A DNA stretch of 64,000 nt from Thermomicrobiales bacterium (GTDB lineage Bacteria > Chloroflexota > Chloroflexia > Thermomicrobiales > CFX8). Numbering within the stretch: the first letter of the stretch is position 1; each line of letters starts with the position of its first letter. Of this stretch, positions 53,916 through 62,641 are shown piece after piece. The translations under genes and the position numbers were made by a program. The notes below the pieces were generated by a model that was not told the origin of the DNA, searched no databases, and was given only the letters and a program-made list of their open reading frames with translations. The stretch is taken from positions 62,001-126,000 of the forward strand of contig JBAOIG010000002.1 of assembly GCA_037045155.1 (NCBI GenBank), read 5' to 3'.

Positions 53916-56444
53916 ATGCCCCGACGTTCGACCGCTAGCCAGACGACTGCCGACCACGAGATACCTGTCATCGACGAGCCTGTCGCCGCCGAAGCGGCGC
54001 ATGACATCGTCGCCGCGCCGATCAGCACCCTGCCGGTCCTGATCCTCCCGCAGACGCTGCTCCTCCCGCATATGTCGCTACCCTACCCGCTGGACGACAA
54101 CGAGGAACTCCACGCCGTCGACCACGCCATCGCTGGCGACCGTCTCGTCCTCGTCCTCGCCACCCGTGATCAGGACGAGGAGATCGACGAGGATTTCCTG
54201 CCGGACGAGGACAGCCCCTCCGGCGGCTCGACGCAGGACATCGCCAGCTACGCCTCGCTGGTCAGCAACGACGAGCTGTGCGAGGTCGGCGTTATCGCCG
54301 AGGTCGGCCACAAGATCAGCCGGCCGGGGGGGCCATCGCACGTCATCCTCCAGGGCGTCGCCCGCGGCAAGGTGCTCGACATCGAGCAGCGCGAGCCGTA
54401 CACCCTCGCCCGTGTCGAGCGCCACGACGACCCGTCGGTCTCGACGCTGGAGGCCAAGGCGGCGATGTCGCATGTGCTGGAGCAGGTCGAGAATTATGTC
54501 GCGATGCTGCCGAACGTGCCGGACGAGGTCCTGACGATGGTGCGCAGCATCGACGAGCCGGGCTGGCTGGCCGATCTGATCGCCTTCTCACCCGAGTTCC
54601 AGTCCGCCCGCCGTCAGGAGGCGCTGGAGATCTTCGACCCGGTCCAGCGACTGAAGACGATCAGCGCGATTCTCCACGAACGCCTGGAGTTCCTGACCCT
54701 GCGTCACCAGATCCAGAGCGACGCACAGGCCGGCGTGGACCGCCAGCAGCGCGAGTACATGCTGCGCGAGCAGATGCGCGCCATTCAGCGCGAGCTCGGC
54801 GAGCTGGCCAGCGAGGAAGAGCTGGTCGAGGAGTTCCGTGAGAAGATCGAGGCGGCCGGCATGCCCGAGGATGTCGAGCACAAGGCGCTGCTACAGGTCT
54901 CACGGCTCGAGCATCAGCACCCGTTTTCGCCGGAGATCGGCGTCATCCGCAGCTATCTGGAGTGGCTGACCGACCTGCCCTGGGCGGTCGAGACAGCCGA
55001 CCAGCTCGACCTGGCCGAGGCGGCCCGCATCCTCGACGAGGACCACTACGGACTTCAGAAGGTCAAGGAGCGCATCGTCGAGTTCATCGCCGTCCGCAAG
55101 CTGGCCGGCGACAAGATGAAGGCGCCGATCCTCTGCTTCGTCGGCCCGCCGGGCGTCGGCAAGACCAGCCTCGGACGCTCCATCGCCCGCGCGATCGGCC
55201 GATCCTACGTCCGCATGTCGCTGGGCGGCGTCCGCGACGAGGCCGAAATCCGCGGCCACCGGCGCACCTACGTCGGCGCGATGCCGGGCCGGGTCATCAA
55301 GGCGCTGCGTGACGCGAAGACGAAAAACCCGGTCATGGTCCTCGATGAGATCGATAAGGTCGGCTCCGACGCCTTCCGCGGCGACCCGTCATCGGCGCTG
55401 CTGGAGGTGCTCGACCCGGAGCAGAACCACTCCTTCTCTGATCACTATCTCGAGGTGCCGTTCGACCTGTCGCAGGTCATCTTCATCACCACCGCCAACC
55501 TGCTCGAGCCGATCCCGGCCGCGCTACGCGACCGGATGGAGATCATCGAGGTCCCGGGCTACACCGAGGTCGAGAAGCTGGAGATCGCCCGTTCGTTCCT
55601 GATGCCGAAGGCGCTCGAGGCGCACGGGCTGACGACGGAGCACCTGGCGGTGACCGACGACACCATCCTGCGGCTCATCCGCGAGTACACCCACGAGTCC
55701 GGCGTCCGCAACCTCGATCGCGAGCTTGGCGCGCTCTGCCGCAAGATCGCCCGCAAGGTGGCCGAGACGGACGAGCCGGAGCTGACGATCGTCGAGGCCG
55801 GCGATCTGCCGAGCTACCTCGGCATCCCGCGCTTCGAGTACGGGCTGGCCGAGGAGAACGACGAGGTCGGCGTCGCGACCGGCACGGCGGTGACTAGCGC
55901 CGGCGGCGATCTGCTCTCGGTCGAGGTGAGCATCACCAAGGGCAAGGCGGAACTGATCCTGACCGGCCAGCTGGGCGACGTGATGCAGGAGTCGGCCCGC
56001 GCCGCGATCTCCTACGCCCGCTCGCGCGCCGACGCGCTCGGCATCCCCGAGGGCTACTTCGACACGCACACCATCCACATCCACGTCCCGGCCGGCGCGA
56101 TCCCGAAGGACGGTCCTTCGGCCGGCGTGACGATGGCCACCGCGCTCATCTCTGCGATCACCGGCATCCGGGTCCGCAAGGACGTCGCGATGACCGGCGA
56201 GATCACCCTGCGCGGCAAGGTGCTGCCGATCGGCGGCTTGCGCGAGAAGGTCCTGGCCGCCCACCGCGGCGGGATCACGACAATGATCGCCCCGGCCCGC
56301 AACGAGAAGGACCTGGTCGAGCTGCCCGAGTCCGTCCGCGACGTCCTGCCGGTGCGGCTGGTGAGTCACATGGACGAGGTGCTGGAGATCGCGCTGATCA
56401 GCGCGCCGCACGCCGTCACCAGCCTGGCCAGCGCCGCCGGCTAG
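53916..56444 (+). CDS. lon: ATP-dependent Lon protease
   Basis: This 842-residue cytoplasmic LonA protease degrades misfolded and regulatory proteins. The N-terminal substrate-binding domain includes LPVLILPQTLLLPHMSLP, the AAA domain has Walker A GPPGVGKTSLG near residue 412 and VLDEIDKVGSDAFRGDP, and the protease domain has the Ser-Lys dyad in PKDGPSAGVTMATALIS and LRGKVLPIGGLREKVLAAHRGG. A short stretch rich in acidic residues (DEEIDEDFLPDEDSPSGG) inside the N-domain is an insertion relative to common LonA. The preceding AAGGA is a modest ribosome-binding site. Confidence 0.96.
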   Translation: MPRRSTASQTTADHEIPVIDEPVAAEAAHDIVAAPISTLPVLILPQTLLLPHMSLPYPLDDNEELHAVDHAIAGDRLVLVLATRDQDEEIDEDFLPDEDSPSGGSTQDIASYASLVSNDELCEVGVIAEVGHKISRPGGPSHVILQGVARGKVLDIEQREPYTLARVERHDDPSVSTLEAKAAMSHVLEQVENYVAMLPNVPDEVLTMVRSIDEPGWLADLIAFSPEFQSARRQEALEIFDPVQRLKTISAILHERLEFLTLRHQIQSDAQAGVDRQQREYMLREQMRAIQRELGELASEEELVEEFREKIEAAGMPEDVEHKALLQVSRLEHQHPFSPEIGVIRSYLEWLTDLPWAVETADQLDLAEAARILDEDHYGLQKVKERIVEFIAVRKLAGDKMKAPILCFVGPPGVGKTSLGRSIARAIGRSYVRMSLGGVRDEAEIRGHRRTYVGAMPGRVIKALRDAKTKNPVMVLDEIDKVGSDAFRGDPSSALLEVLDPEQNHSFSDHYLEVPFDLSQVIFITTANLLEPIPAALRDRMEIIEVPGYTEVEKLEIARSFLMPKALEAHGLTTEHLAVTDDTILRLIREYTHESGVRNLDRELGALCRKIARKVAETDEPELTIVEAGDLPSYLGIPRFEYGLAEENDEVGVATGTAVTSAGGDLLSVEVSITKGKAELILTGQLGDVMQESARAAISYARSRADALGIPEGYFDTHTIHIHVPAGAIPKDGPSAGVTMATALISAITGIRVRKDVAMTGEITLRGKVLPIGGLREKVLAAHRGGITTMIAPARNEKDLVELPESVRDVLPVRLVSHMDEVLEIALISAPHAVTSLASAAG

Positions 56445-56465
56445 CGAAGCGATCAACCCAACCTG

Positions 56466-56490
56466 ATGCCGCGCCGAATCGGCGCGGCAT
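56466..56490 (+). terminator. Hairpin after lon
   Basis: A perfect 10-base-pair stem (ATGCCGCGCC with GGCGCGGCAT) and five-base loop lie 22 bases after the lon stop, just before the next gene's promoter. The tail TGCTATAC is only weakly T-rich. Confidence 0.6.
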
Positions 56491-56517
56491 TGCTATACTC
56501 CCGGATACCGGTATAAG
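56490..56517 (+). promoter_or_regulatory. Promoter for the DarA-like gene
   Basis: TTGCTA (56490-56495) and TATAAG (56512-56517) are 16 bases apart, 22 bases before the ATG. The -35 touches the lon terminator stem. Confidence 0.45.
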
Positions 56518-56538
56518 CGGTTAGCAGAGGCAGGCGAG

Positions 56539-56877
56539 ATGAAGCTGATCTTCGCGATCGTCCAGGACGAGGATGTTGACAACCTGACCGATGCTCTGAT
56601 CGCCGACGGCTTCCGGGTCACGCGGATCGGCAGCACTGGCTCGTTCCTGCGCATGGGCAACAGCTCGCTGATGACCGGCGTCGAGGACCACCAGGTGCCG
56701 CAGGTCAACGCGATCATCCGGCGCGTCTGCCGGCGGCGCAAGCAGATGGCCGTCCCCTACTCGCCGGCGCTGGAGCCGGGCCTGCTTTACATGCCCGAGA
56801 ACTTCGAGGTCGAGGTCGGCGGCGCGGTCGTCTTCGTCCACAACGTCGAGCGCTTCGAGCGGTTGATGCCGGCCTGA
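56539..56877 (+). CDS. PII-like cyclic-di-AMP receptor (DarA/PstA family)
   Basis: This 112-residue protein matches the DUF970/DarA family of PII-like c-di-AMP receptors: MKLIFAIVQDEDVDNLTDALIADGFRVTRIGSTGSFLRMGNSSLMTGV-type start with the R-I-x-S-T-G-S-F-L-R-x-G-N motif that contacts the ligand, and a C-terminal VEVGGAVVFVHNVERFERL. The trimer changes shape on c-di-AMP binding, and partners are not known in most species. The ATG has a GGCGAG sequence upstream. No c-di-AMP cyclase is encoded in the window. Confidence 0.88.
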   Translation: MKLIFAIVQDEDVDNLTDALIADGFRVTRIGSTGSFLRMGNSSLMTGVEDHQVPQVNAIIRRVCRRRKQMAVPYSPALEPGLLYMPENFEVEVGGAVVFVHNVERFERLMPA

Positions 56878-56883
56878 TCTGAC

Positions 56884-58212
56884 TCACCCACCAACGGCCG
56901 GCAATTCGACCGGCTCCGGCGCCGGCACAGTCAGACCACCAGCGATGAGATAACCCCCGAAGACCATCAGTGCTGCGGCCGGCCCGGCCAGCCGGATGCC
57001 CAGCGGGTTCGCAGCCGAACTGCCCAGCAGCAGCAGCAGCCCGAGGCTGAGCGGCGCCAGCGAGGTCGCCACCTTCTCGACGAACGCCTGCGCACCGTAG
57101 AACACTCCCTCGCGGCGAGTCGCCGTGCGAGCCGCGTCCAGATCGCAGAGGTTCGCGATGATCGGACCGGGGAACAGGAATATTCCTGCCAGCGGCGCGC
57201 CGACCAGCACCAGCGCCGCCAGCGCCTGCGCCTCGACCGGAATTCCGGGCGCCAGGCCGGAGAGGAAGAGCAGCGGAAACGTCGCCGCCGCCAGCAGCAT
57301 TGCCGCCCGGTAACCGCGCAGTGGCGTCGTTCGCCGGGCGAGCCGGGTGAATAGCGGGATTGCCAGCACCATCGTCCCCAGCCCGACGGCGGTGAGGATC
57401 GGCACCCAGATACCCTCGGCGTCGCGCCGCAGGATCCCGCCGACGTAGTAGGGCAGCAGGCCGATCAGCATCGTCAGCGCCGCCTGGAACAGGACGAACG
57501 ACGCCATAAATCGTAGGAGCTCGCGATTCTGCAGCATGAGCTGAATTGACGCGCGCAGCCCCACCTGCGACGAAGCGACACTCCTCCGCGCCGGACGCCA
57601 GACGCCAAACAGCCCGAGATAGCGGCTCGCGAACGCCAATAGCGCCATCACCGCCGCCATTACTCCAAAGCCGAACCTGGCGACCAGCAACCCGCTCCCG
57701 ACCATGCCGACCGCTGCGCCGACCACGCCGAAGTAGACGCGCCGCGCCGAAAGGTCGACCCGCTCAGCGTCCGTCGACGCGATCTCCGGCAGGAGCGCGT
57801 CGTACGGCGCGCTGGCGAACGTCGCCGAAAGGTAGAACAGCTCGAGTATCAGAAACAGATAGAGCGCCGTCACCACCCCGCCCGAGTGCGCCGGCGGGAC
57901 GAAGAGCAGGAAGCCGAACAGCGCCATCAGCGGCGTCCCGGCCAGCACGAACGGGATGCGCCTGCCCAGCCGCCCGCCGCTCCGATCGCTCCACCAGCCG
58001 ATGAGCGTATCGTCGAACGCCTCCAGCAGCTTGCCAGCGAAGATGATGATGCTGATTGTCGAGAGCCGTAGCAGCGCCACGCGATCCGCGCCGGCCGGCG
58101 GGGCGTAGCAGTAGAGCAGCCAGACATTCCGCGCCTGGGTCAGCGCCTCGACGCCCAGGTAGCCCATGGGGTAGAAGATGCTCGCCCGGCGAGAAAGCGC
58201 CAGCGGCCTCAT
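56884..58212 (-). CDS. GPH-family MFS transporter
   Basis: This 442-residue transporter resembles the glycoside-pentoside-hexuronide/cation symporter family (MelB-like): IFYPMGYLGVEALTQARNVWLLYCY start, then EAFDDTLIGWWSDRSGGRLGRRIPFVLAGTPLMALFGFLLF with the D-D-x-x-I-G-x-x-S-D motif typical of GPH. Twelve helices are predicted. An in-frame start lies 15 codons upstream, but the ATG at 58212 matches the family start better. The substrate is unknown. It ends six bases after the DarA-like gene, tail-to-tail. Confidence 0.85.
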   Translation of the reverse strand: MRPLALSRRASIFYPMGYLGVEALTQARNVWLLYCYAPPAGADRVALLRLSTISIIIFAGKLLEAFDDTLIGWWSDRSGGRLGRRIPFVLAGTPLMALFGFLLFVPPAHSGGVVTALYLFLILELFYLSATFASAPYDALLPEIASTDAERVDLSARRVYFGVVGAAVGMVGSGLLVARFGFGVMAAVMALLAFASRYLGLFGVWRPARRSVASSQVGLRASIQLMLQNRELLRFMASFVLFQAALTMLIGLLPYYVGGILRRDAEGIWVPILTAVGLGTMVLAIPLFTRLARRTTPLRGYRAAMLLAAATFPLLFLSGLAPGIPVEAQALAALVLVGAPLAGIFLFPGPIIANLCDLDAARTATRREGVFYGAQAFVEKVATSLAPLSLGLLLLLGSSAANPLGIRLAGPAAALMVFGGYLIAGGLTVPAPEPVELPAVGG

Positions 58213-58369
58213 GCAGCCACCCTGCTCTGTTCCCCGCTGTTCACGAGGCGCAACCAACCACTATCCGGTGACGAATGGGCGTACAATCTGCGTGACAGCG
58301 ACACTATACGATGCCGCCAGCCATACAGCATCTCCGCCGGGCACAACAGCACAATCGAGCAGCGAACAA

Positions 58370-60886
58370 ATGCCAGATGACCACTCGCGCGCCGGATGTG
58401 AAACGCTCGCCGAAATACTTTCGCGTCATGTCGGTGGCCGAAAGCAGATCGACGTTGCGCGCAACGCTGGCCTTCCGCGAGCAACCCTCAACCGCTGGCT
58501 CCGAAGTGCGTCGGATGCGCCCTATCACCGCGAAGGGTTACTGCGGCTGCTAGCAGCCCTCCAGCTGAGCCGCGCGCAGGCGAGCCGGGCGCTCCGCGCG
58601 GCCGGCCTGCCCACCATCGACGCGCTGGCAGCCGACCCCGAGCTCAGCGCGCTCGTCGCCCGCTGGCGGGTCCGCGCGCCAAACAATCTGCCGGCCGACC
58701 TGACCTCCTTCATCGGTCGCGAAGACGAGGTCACCAACCTGGCCGAGCAGCTTTCCGACCCGGCTGTGCGCCTCGTCGCACTCACTGGCGCGGGCGGCAG
58801 CGGCAAGACCCGGCTATCGCTCCGCGTCGCTCGCGAGCTGTTCGACGTCTTCACCGACGGCGTGACGTTCGTCGCGCTTGCCAATGTGCGCGACCCAGGG
58901 CAGGTCTTGCCGGCCATCGGCGCGGCGCTGGGTCTGGCGGAGACAGCCGGGGCATCGCCGGCCGTGCGTGTTACAGCATGGCTAGCGCCCCGACACACTC
59001 TGCTCGTGCTTGACAACCTCGAGCAAGTCATCGACTGCGGACCGGCGCTCGCCGCGCTCCTGCGCTCCGCGCCCCGCCTCACGATCCTGGCGACGAGCCG
59101 TGTGCCGCTTGCAATCTCCGGCGAGCACCGCTGGCCGGTCCGGCCATTTACCGTCCCATCGCCCGATCTCCCGTTCGAGAAGCTGGCCAGCAGCCCAGCG
59201 GTCGAGCTCTTCACCCAGCGAGCCCGCGCCGCGGACCCAGCCTTCACGTTGACGGCCGCGACTGCTTCGGACGTGGCCGCGCTGTGCGCCCGACTCGACG
59301 GTCTACCGCTGGCGATCGAGCTCGTCGCCGCGAGGATCGGCGATTTCAGCCTGCCCGACCTCGTCGCCACCGTGCCAGACCCGCTCGATCTCGCCAGCGA
59401 CGGGCCCCGCGATGTCGCCCTCCGTCACCGGGCGTTGCGTGAGACGATCGCCTGGAGCGAGCGACTTCTCCCAATCACCGCCCAGCAGCTATTTGCCAGC
59501 CTCGGCGTGCTCCACGGCTTCGACGAGTCGCTGGCAGCTGGTGTTGGCAAAGGGCCATCCGTTGCAGCCGAGGCGATCCCCGAACTGCTCGCGACGCTGG
59601 CAGACGCGAGCCTGATCGAACGTGTGGGCGACGACAGTGCCCCCCACTACCGGATGCTGGCGACAATCCGCGAATACGCGCTGGAGCGCCTCGACGCCCT
59701 CGGCGAGCACGAGGCGGCCGCCGCCCGCCACGCCAGCGCGATGCTGGCGCTGGCTGAGGACGCGCCGCCGTATGTGCCGAAAGCGACGCGCGCTGGCTGG
59801 TTCCAGCACATAGACCGCGAGCGCGCAAACATCGATGCCGCGCTCGACTGGGCGCAGTCCACCGGCGACAGCCTGTTGCTGGCCCGCCTCGCCAGCGCAC
59901 TCTGGCCCTACTGGCTGGAGTACCCGCTCGGGCGCATTGGCTATCACTGGGTCACCACCGCGCTGGAACACGCAGACGACCTGCCGGCCCGGGTCCGCGC
60001 GGAATTGCTCACCGGCGCATCCCACTTCGAGTTGACTTTCAATAGCCACGACCTCGCGTATGCCCACGCAACCGAGGCGCTGGCACTCTGGCAGAAAATC
60101 AACGACCCAGTCGGCCAGGCGCACATATTCGCGACACTCGGCTGGGCCAGGGCCACCACCGATGGTCCGCGCGAGGCGTTCACCATGTTCCAGCGGCAGC
60201 TGGAACAATGGCAGGCGGCCGACAACGAGCTGGGGATCGCAGCCGGGCTGAACGATATCGCCATGCTCCTCATCGCGATCGGCGAATTCGACACCGCGTT
60301 GCCCTATCTCCGACAGCAGCGTGAGATTGCCCAACGGACGGGCGACCCGCTCTCCCAGTCACATGCGCTCCACAACATCGGGCTCCACGCCCTGCTGCGT
60401 GGCGATATCCCGACCGCACTCAGAGAGCTTGGCGAGGCAGTCACTACGCTCGAAGCCTTGCGCCCGACCTTCCTGACCACCACCTCAAAGCTGTATCTCG
60501 CCACCGCGCAGTGTCTCGCCGGGCAACTCGACACCGCCGAGGCCGGCTATCGTGAGCTCCTGAAACTGCACGAGCGTACCGGCGACCACTGGCAGCAATC
60601 GCTCGCCATCCTCGGCCACGCCGCCGTCGCGCACCGCCGTGGCCAGGCCGAACGCGCCGCCTGGCTCTGCGGCGTCGCCACCACCCTGCAACACGCCAGC
60701 GGCCTCAGCCCAATGCCGGCCGTCCAGGCCTTCTACGAACGCGAAACCCAGCTCGTCGTCGACCAGATCGGCCCCGACGCCTTCGCCGCCGCCTTCTTCC
60801 GCGGCGCGGCAGTGCCGGCGAGCGAGGCGCTGGCGGCGGTGCGGATTACCGCTGGAAGAGAATCAGCCGAATTCCACTCTCGTTAG
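58370..60886 (+). CDS. Large NB-ARC/TPR regulator with N-terminal HTH
   Basis: This 838-residue STAND-type ATPase starts with a helix-turn-helix-like region (LAEILSRHVGGRKQIDVARNAGLPRATLNRWLRS), then an NB-ARC domain with P-loop LTGAGGSGKTRLSLRVAREL near residue 140, LLVLDNLEQVIDCGPAL and ILATSRVPLAISGEHR, then about 450 residues of TPR-type helices. There is no C-terminal LuxR domain, unlike the regulator at 26519. The start at ATG 58370 is preferred to an open frame reaching 58178. Targets are unknown; it is divergent from the GPH transporter. Confidence 0.78.
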   Translation: MPDDHSRAGCETLAEILSRHVGGRKQIDVARNAGLPRATLNRWLRSASDAPYHREGLLRLLAALQLSRAQASRALRAAGLPTIDALAADPELSALVARWRVRAPNNLPADLTSFIGREDEVTNLAEQLSDPAVRLVALTGAGGSGKTRLSLRVARELFDVFTDGVTFVALANVRDPGQVLPAIGAALGLAETAGASPAVRVTAWLAPRHTLLVLDNLEQVIDCGPALAALLRSAPRLTILATSRVPLAISGEHRWPVRPFTVPSPDLPFEKLASSPAVELFTQRARAADPAFTLTAATASDVAALCARLDGLPLAIELVAARIGDFSLPDLVATVPDPLDLASDGPRDVALRHRALRETIAWSERLLPITAQQLFASLGVLHGFDESLAAGVGKGPSVAAEAIPELLATLADASLIERVGDDSAPHYRMLATIREYALERLDALGEHEAAAARHASAMLALAEDAPPYVPKATRAGWFQHIDRERANIDAALDWAQSTGDSLLLARLASALWPYWLEYPLGRIGYHWVTTALEHADDLPARVRAELLTGASHFELTFNSHDLAYAHATEALALWQKINDPVGQAHIFATLGWARATTDGPREAFTMFQRQLEQWQAADNELGIAAGLNDIAMLLIAIGEFDTALPYLRQQREIAQRTGDPLSQSHALHNIGLHALLRGDIPTALRELGEAVTTLEALRPTFLTTTSKLYLATAQCLAGQLDTAEAGYRELLKLHERTGDHWQQSLAILGHAAVAHRRGQAERAAWLCGVATTLQHASGLSPMPAVQAFYERETQLVVDQIGPDAFAAAFFRGAAVPASEALAAVRITAGRESAEFHSR

Positions 60887-60982
60887 CCGTGCGCTGCCCC
60901 GCGCTGGCACCCTTGACCAGCGCTCCTGGCTTCAGCGCTGTTCCAGTTTGTTCCAGTTTTGCGTACAACTGGGGGTGCCCCA

Positions 60983-61010
60983 TTGACGCCGGCCCTGTGA
61001 TGCGTAGCAT
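60983..61010 (+). promoter_or_regulatory. Promoter upstream of the small-gene cluster
   Basis: TTGACG (60983-60988) and TAGCAT (61005-61010) are 16 bases apart, roughly 90 bases before the ATG at 61102. A tandem ten-base repeat (GTTCCAGTTT twice, 60940-60959) lies just upstream. Confidence 0.45.
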
Positions 61011-61101
61011 GAGCTCATAGGCAAAGCATACGAGAGGGCTCCCGGTGCGACGCAACGTCGGGCCTAGGTAATGATCGATGCCCCGCAAGACGGAGGGGTG
61101 T

Positions 61102-61731
61102 ATGACGCATAGTTCATCAGTTTCAGAATACGCCGTTCGCCTGGGACGCCCCGGCGAGCGCGAACCCATCGTGACACACGTCCGACGCGAACGCGAAACA
61201 GCACTCATCCACGACAACAATATCGAGCCGGAATGGGTTCTGTTTGTCGAAGGGGTTCTGATCGGATTGTTTTCGCGCCGCGACGAAGCCATCGCCGGGC
61301 TGAATCGCTTCGAACGTTTGCAGGCTCAGTTGATGGAACTTGTTGTGTGGGCAGTTCAGCATGTGCTGAGTCGAAGCACAGACCCGACGTATTACGGTGA
61401 GAATGGATTCTTCCAACCCGTGCCAGCACTTGCAGCCGCAGTCACGTACCAGCGCGGTATTTATCTGCTCTATGGCCCCGCAATCGATCAGGGCGATGGT
61501 AGCTTCCCCGGCACGTCAGATCAGAAGGAGGCGATTTCGGATCTGCTCGGTCTGTGCCTGAGTGAGATTTACGAACGCTACATAAGTTCGACGGTAGCCG
61601 GATGGACCATGGCCGACGAGATGGAGCCGCTGCTCAATGTAGGACTGCAGAGGATGCGCTTGCGCAGGGACCTTGACGCTCAGGCGAATTCGATCATCGC
61701 AGATGTGATGCGCCGCATGGGACAGGTGTAA
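61102..61731 (+). CDS. Hypothetical protein at the start of the graspetide region
   Basis: This 209-residue protein is not recognised. The ATG at 61102 has GGAGGGG nine bases upstream, so it is preferred to an in-frame start eight codons earlier. The sequence is charged and helical, with IEPEWVLFVEGVLIGLF early and a conserved-looking LGLCLSEIYERYISSTVAGWTMADEMEPLLNVG segment later. It lacks signal peptide and membrane helix. It is the first gene of an AT-richer block leading to the ATP-grasp ligase and may belong to the same transcript. Confidence 0.6.
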   Translation: MTHSSSVSEYAVRLGRPGEREPIVTHVRRERETALIHDNNIEPEWVLFVEGVLIGLFSRRDEAIAGLNRFERLQAQLMELVVWAVQHVLSRSTDPTYYGENGFFQPVPALAAAVTYQRGIYLLYGPAIDQGDGSFPGTSDQKEAISDLLGLCLSEIYERYISSTVAGWTMADEMEPLLNVGLQRMRLRRDLDAQANSIIADVMRRMGQV

Positions 61732-61765
61732 CGCGGTCGCTCAGGACGAAGAAAGGACGAACTAG

Positions 61766-61909
61766 ATGTGGCTGTATTGTCATCGCTGTGGCCAAGATCG
61801 CATCTTCGATCACGTGTTCAAGGATCACGGCATATTCGGTGGCTCGCATACAGATTGGCATTGTACCCATTGCGGGAGTTGTGAGTATGGACCGGCCCGG
61901 CAACATTAA
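61766..61909 (+). CDS. Zinc-ribbon microprotein
   Basis: This 47-residue protein has two CxxC-type pairs, CHRC at residues 5-8 and CTHC at 33-36, plus Cys39 in CGSCEYG, and many histidines, which is a zinc-ribbon pattern. A good ribosome-binding site (AAAGGA) precedes the ATG. It is shorter than usual gene-calling limits. It lies between the 209-residue protein and the next small gene, in the same orientation. Confidence 0.55.
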   Translation: MWLYCHRCGQDRIFDHVFKDHGIFGGSHTDWHCTHCGSCEYGPARQH

Positions 61910-62018
61910 TGACTTTCGGGGCACCATCTGGCGCACCATTTCAGGACCGCGGCAAGCTGGTGACGTAGACCGGGCAAGTTCTCTCAACATAGGCAATCGA
62001 TTCACAAGAGAGGACTAG
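61887..62018 (+). CDS. Possible small peptide gene overlapping the zinc-ribbon gene
   Basis: This 43-residue open frame overlaps the zinc-ribbon gene by 23 bases in another frame. The ATG has GGGAG about eight bases before it. The peptide contains an N-x-N-D-F and a S-S-L-N-I-G segment but no known motif. It is adjacent to graspetide genes, so a regulatory or second precursor role is possible. Coding is uncertain. Confidence 0.35.
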   Translation: MDRPGNINDFRGTIWRTISGPRQAGDVDRASSLNIGNRFTRED

Positions 62019-62060
62019 CATCGCTTGAACCTTGTGCTGATCCGACGACAGGCAAAAGGT

Positions 62061-62369
62061 ATGATGGGAGGTGTTTCCTTCGAGATTGTTGGGAAGATCA
62101 CATTGTCACAGGAAGAAGCTAATCTAGTCAAGCATTACAAGTTGGAAAACGAAGAACTCGTGCGCAAGCCGTTTATCGTATTTGGAGTCGAGACTGGTCG
62201 AGTTCTCTCGGTCTCAGTTAAGAATCTCTTAAACGGTGACTCATTCAAGGCCAAAGACCTGAGTGAGGTCGTTGCGCATACGGACAGCCTTTTAACTGCG
62301 TGCGAGGCCCTAAAGACCTACCTAGAGGTCGCGCGTAAATTTGGTGGCGAAGAGATTTTGGAGTTTTGA
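62061..62369 (+). CDS. Small conserved-looking hypothetical protein
   Basis: This roughly 102-residue protein (ATG at 62061; a TTG at 62025 would add 12 residues) has a strand-helix start, VSFEIVGKITLSQEEANLVKHYKLENEEL, then VFGVETGRVLSVSVKNLLNGDSFKAKDLSEVVAHTDSLLTACEALKTYLEVARKFGG. I do not recognise it. It lies in the same direction as the ATP-grasp gene, and the lysine-rich, AT-richer sequence differs from the core genes. Confidence 0.55.
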   Translation: MMGGVSFEIVGKITLSQEEANLVKHYKLENEELVRKPFIVFGVETGRVLSVSVKNLLNGDSFKAKDLSEVVAHTDSLLTACEALKTYLEVARKFGGEEILEF

Positions 62370-62641
62370 TACATGTCTTGCGAGTGTCTCGCCCGGAAAG
62401 TATCCGGACGTAATGTCACGACTGAGTCAGCAACTTGCCTATAGCAGACAGATGGCAATTGTCCGGAAGTCGCCTCGTGGCCGTCCCTGCACCCTCCATT
62501 ATGGGCTTTGTCGGGTTCTGTTTGACATCAATTGCGAAGAATCACTGGGTCTTTCAGAGTGAAAATAACGAACCTCATGCACTCGACACTAAATGGCACG
62601 GACGATCCGTAATTTGTGAAAGTTGGGGATAACGAGCTGTC
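62370..62641 (+). other. Gap before the ATP-grasp gene
   Basis: The 272 bases contain only short open frames, none convincing. A TTGACA-like hexamer (62522-62527) lacks a good -10 nearby. A GGGGAT sequence about eleven bases before the ATP-grasp ATG may be its ribosome-binding site. Confidence 0.3.

Noticed and set aside
60940..60959. Tandem ten-base repeat as a CRISPR-like or iteron element
   Set aside because: Only two copies occur, without spacers, and they lie next to a promoter; I saw no CRISPR array or cas gene in the window.
62374..62562. Short open frames of 23 and 49 codons before the ATP-grasp gene
   Set aside because: Their ribosome-binding sites are poor, they overlap each other, and no leader or core motif is seen, so I do not call them genes.
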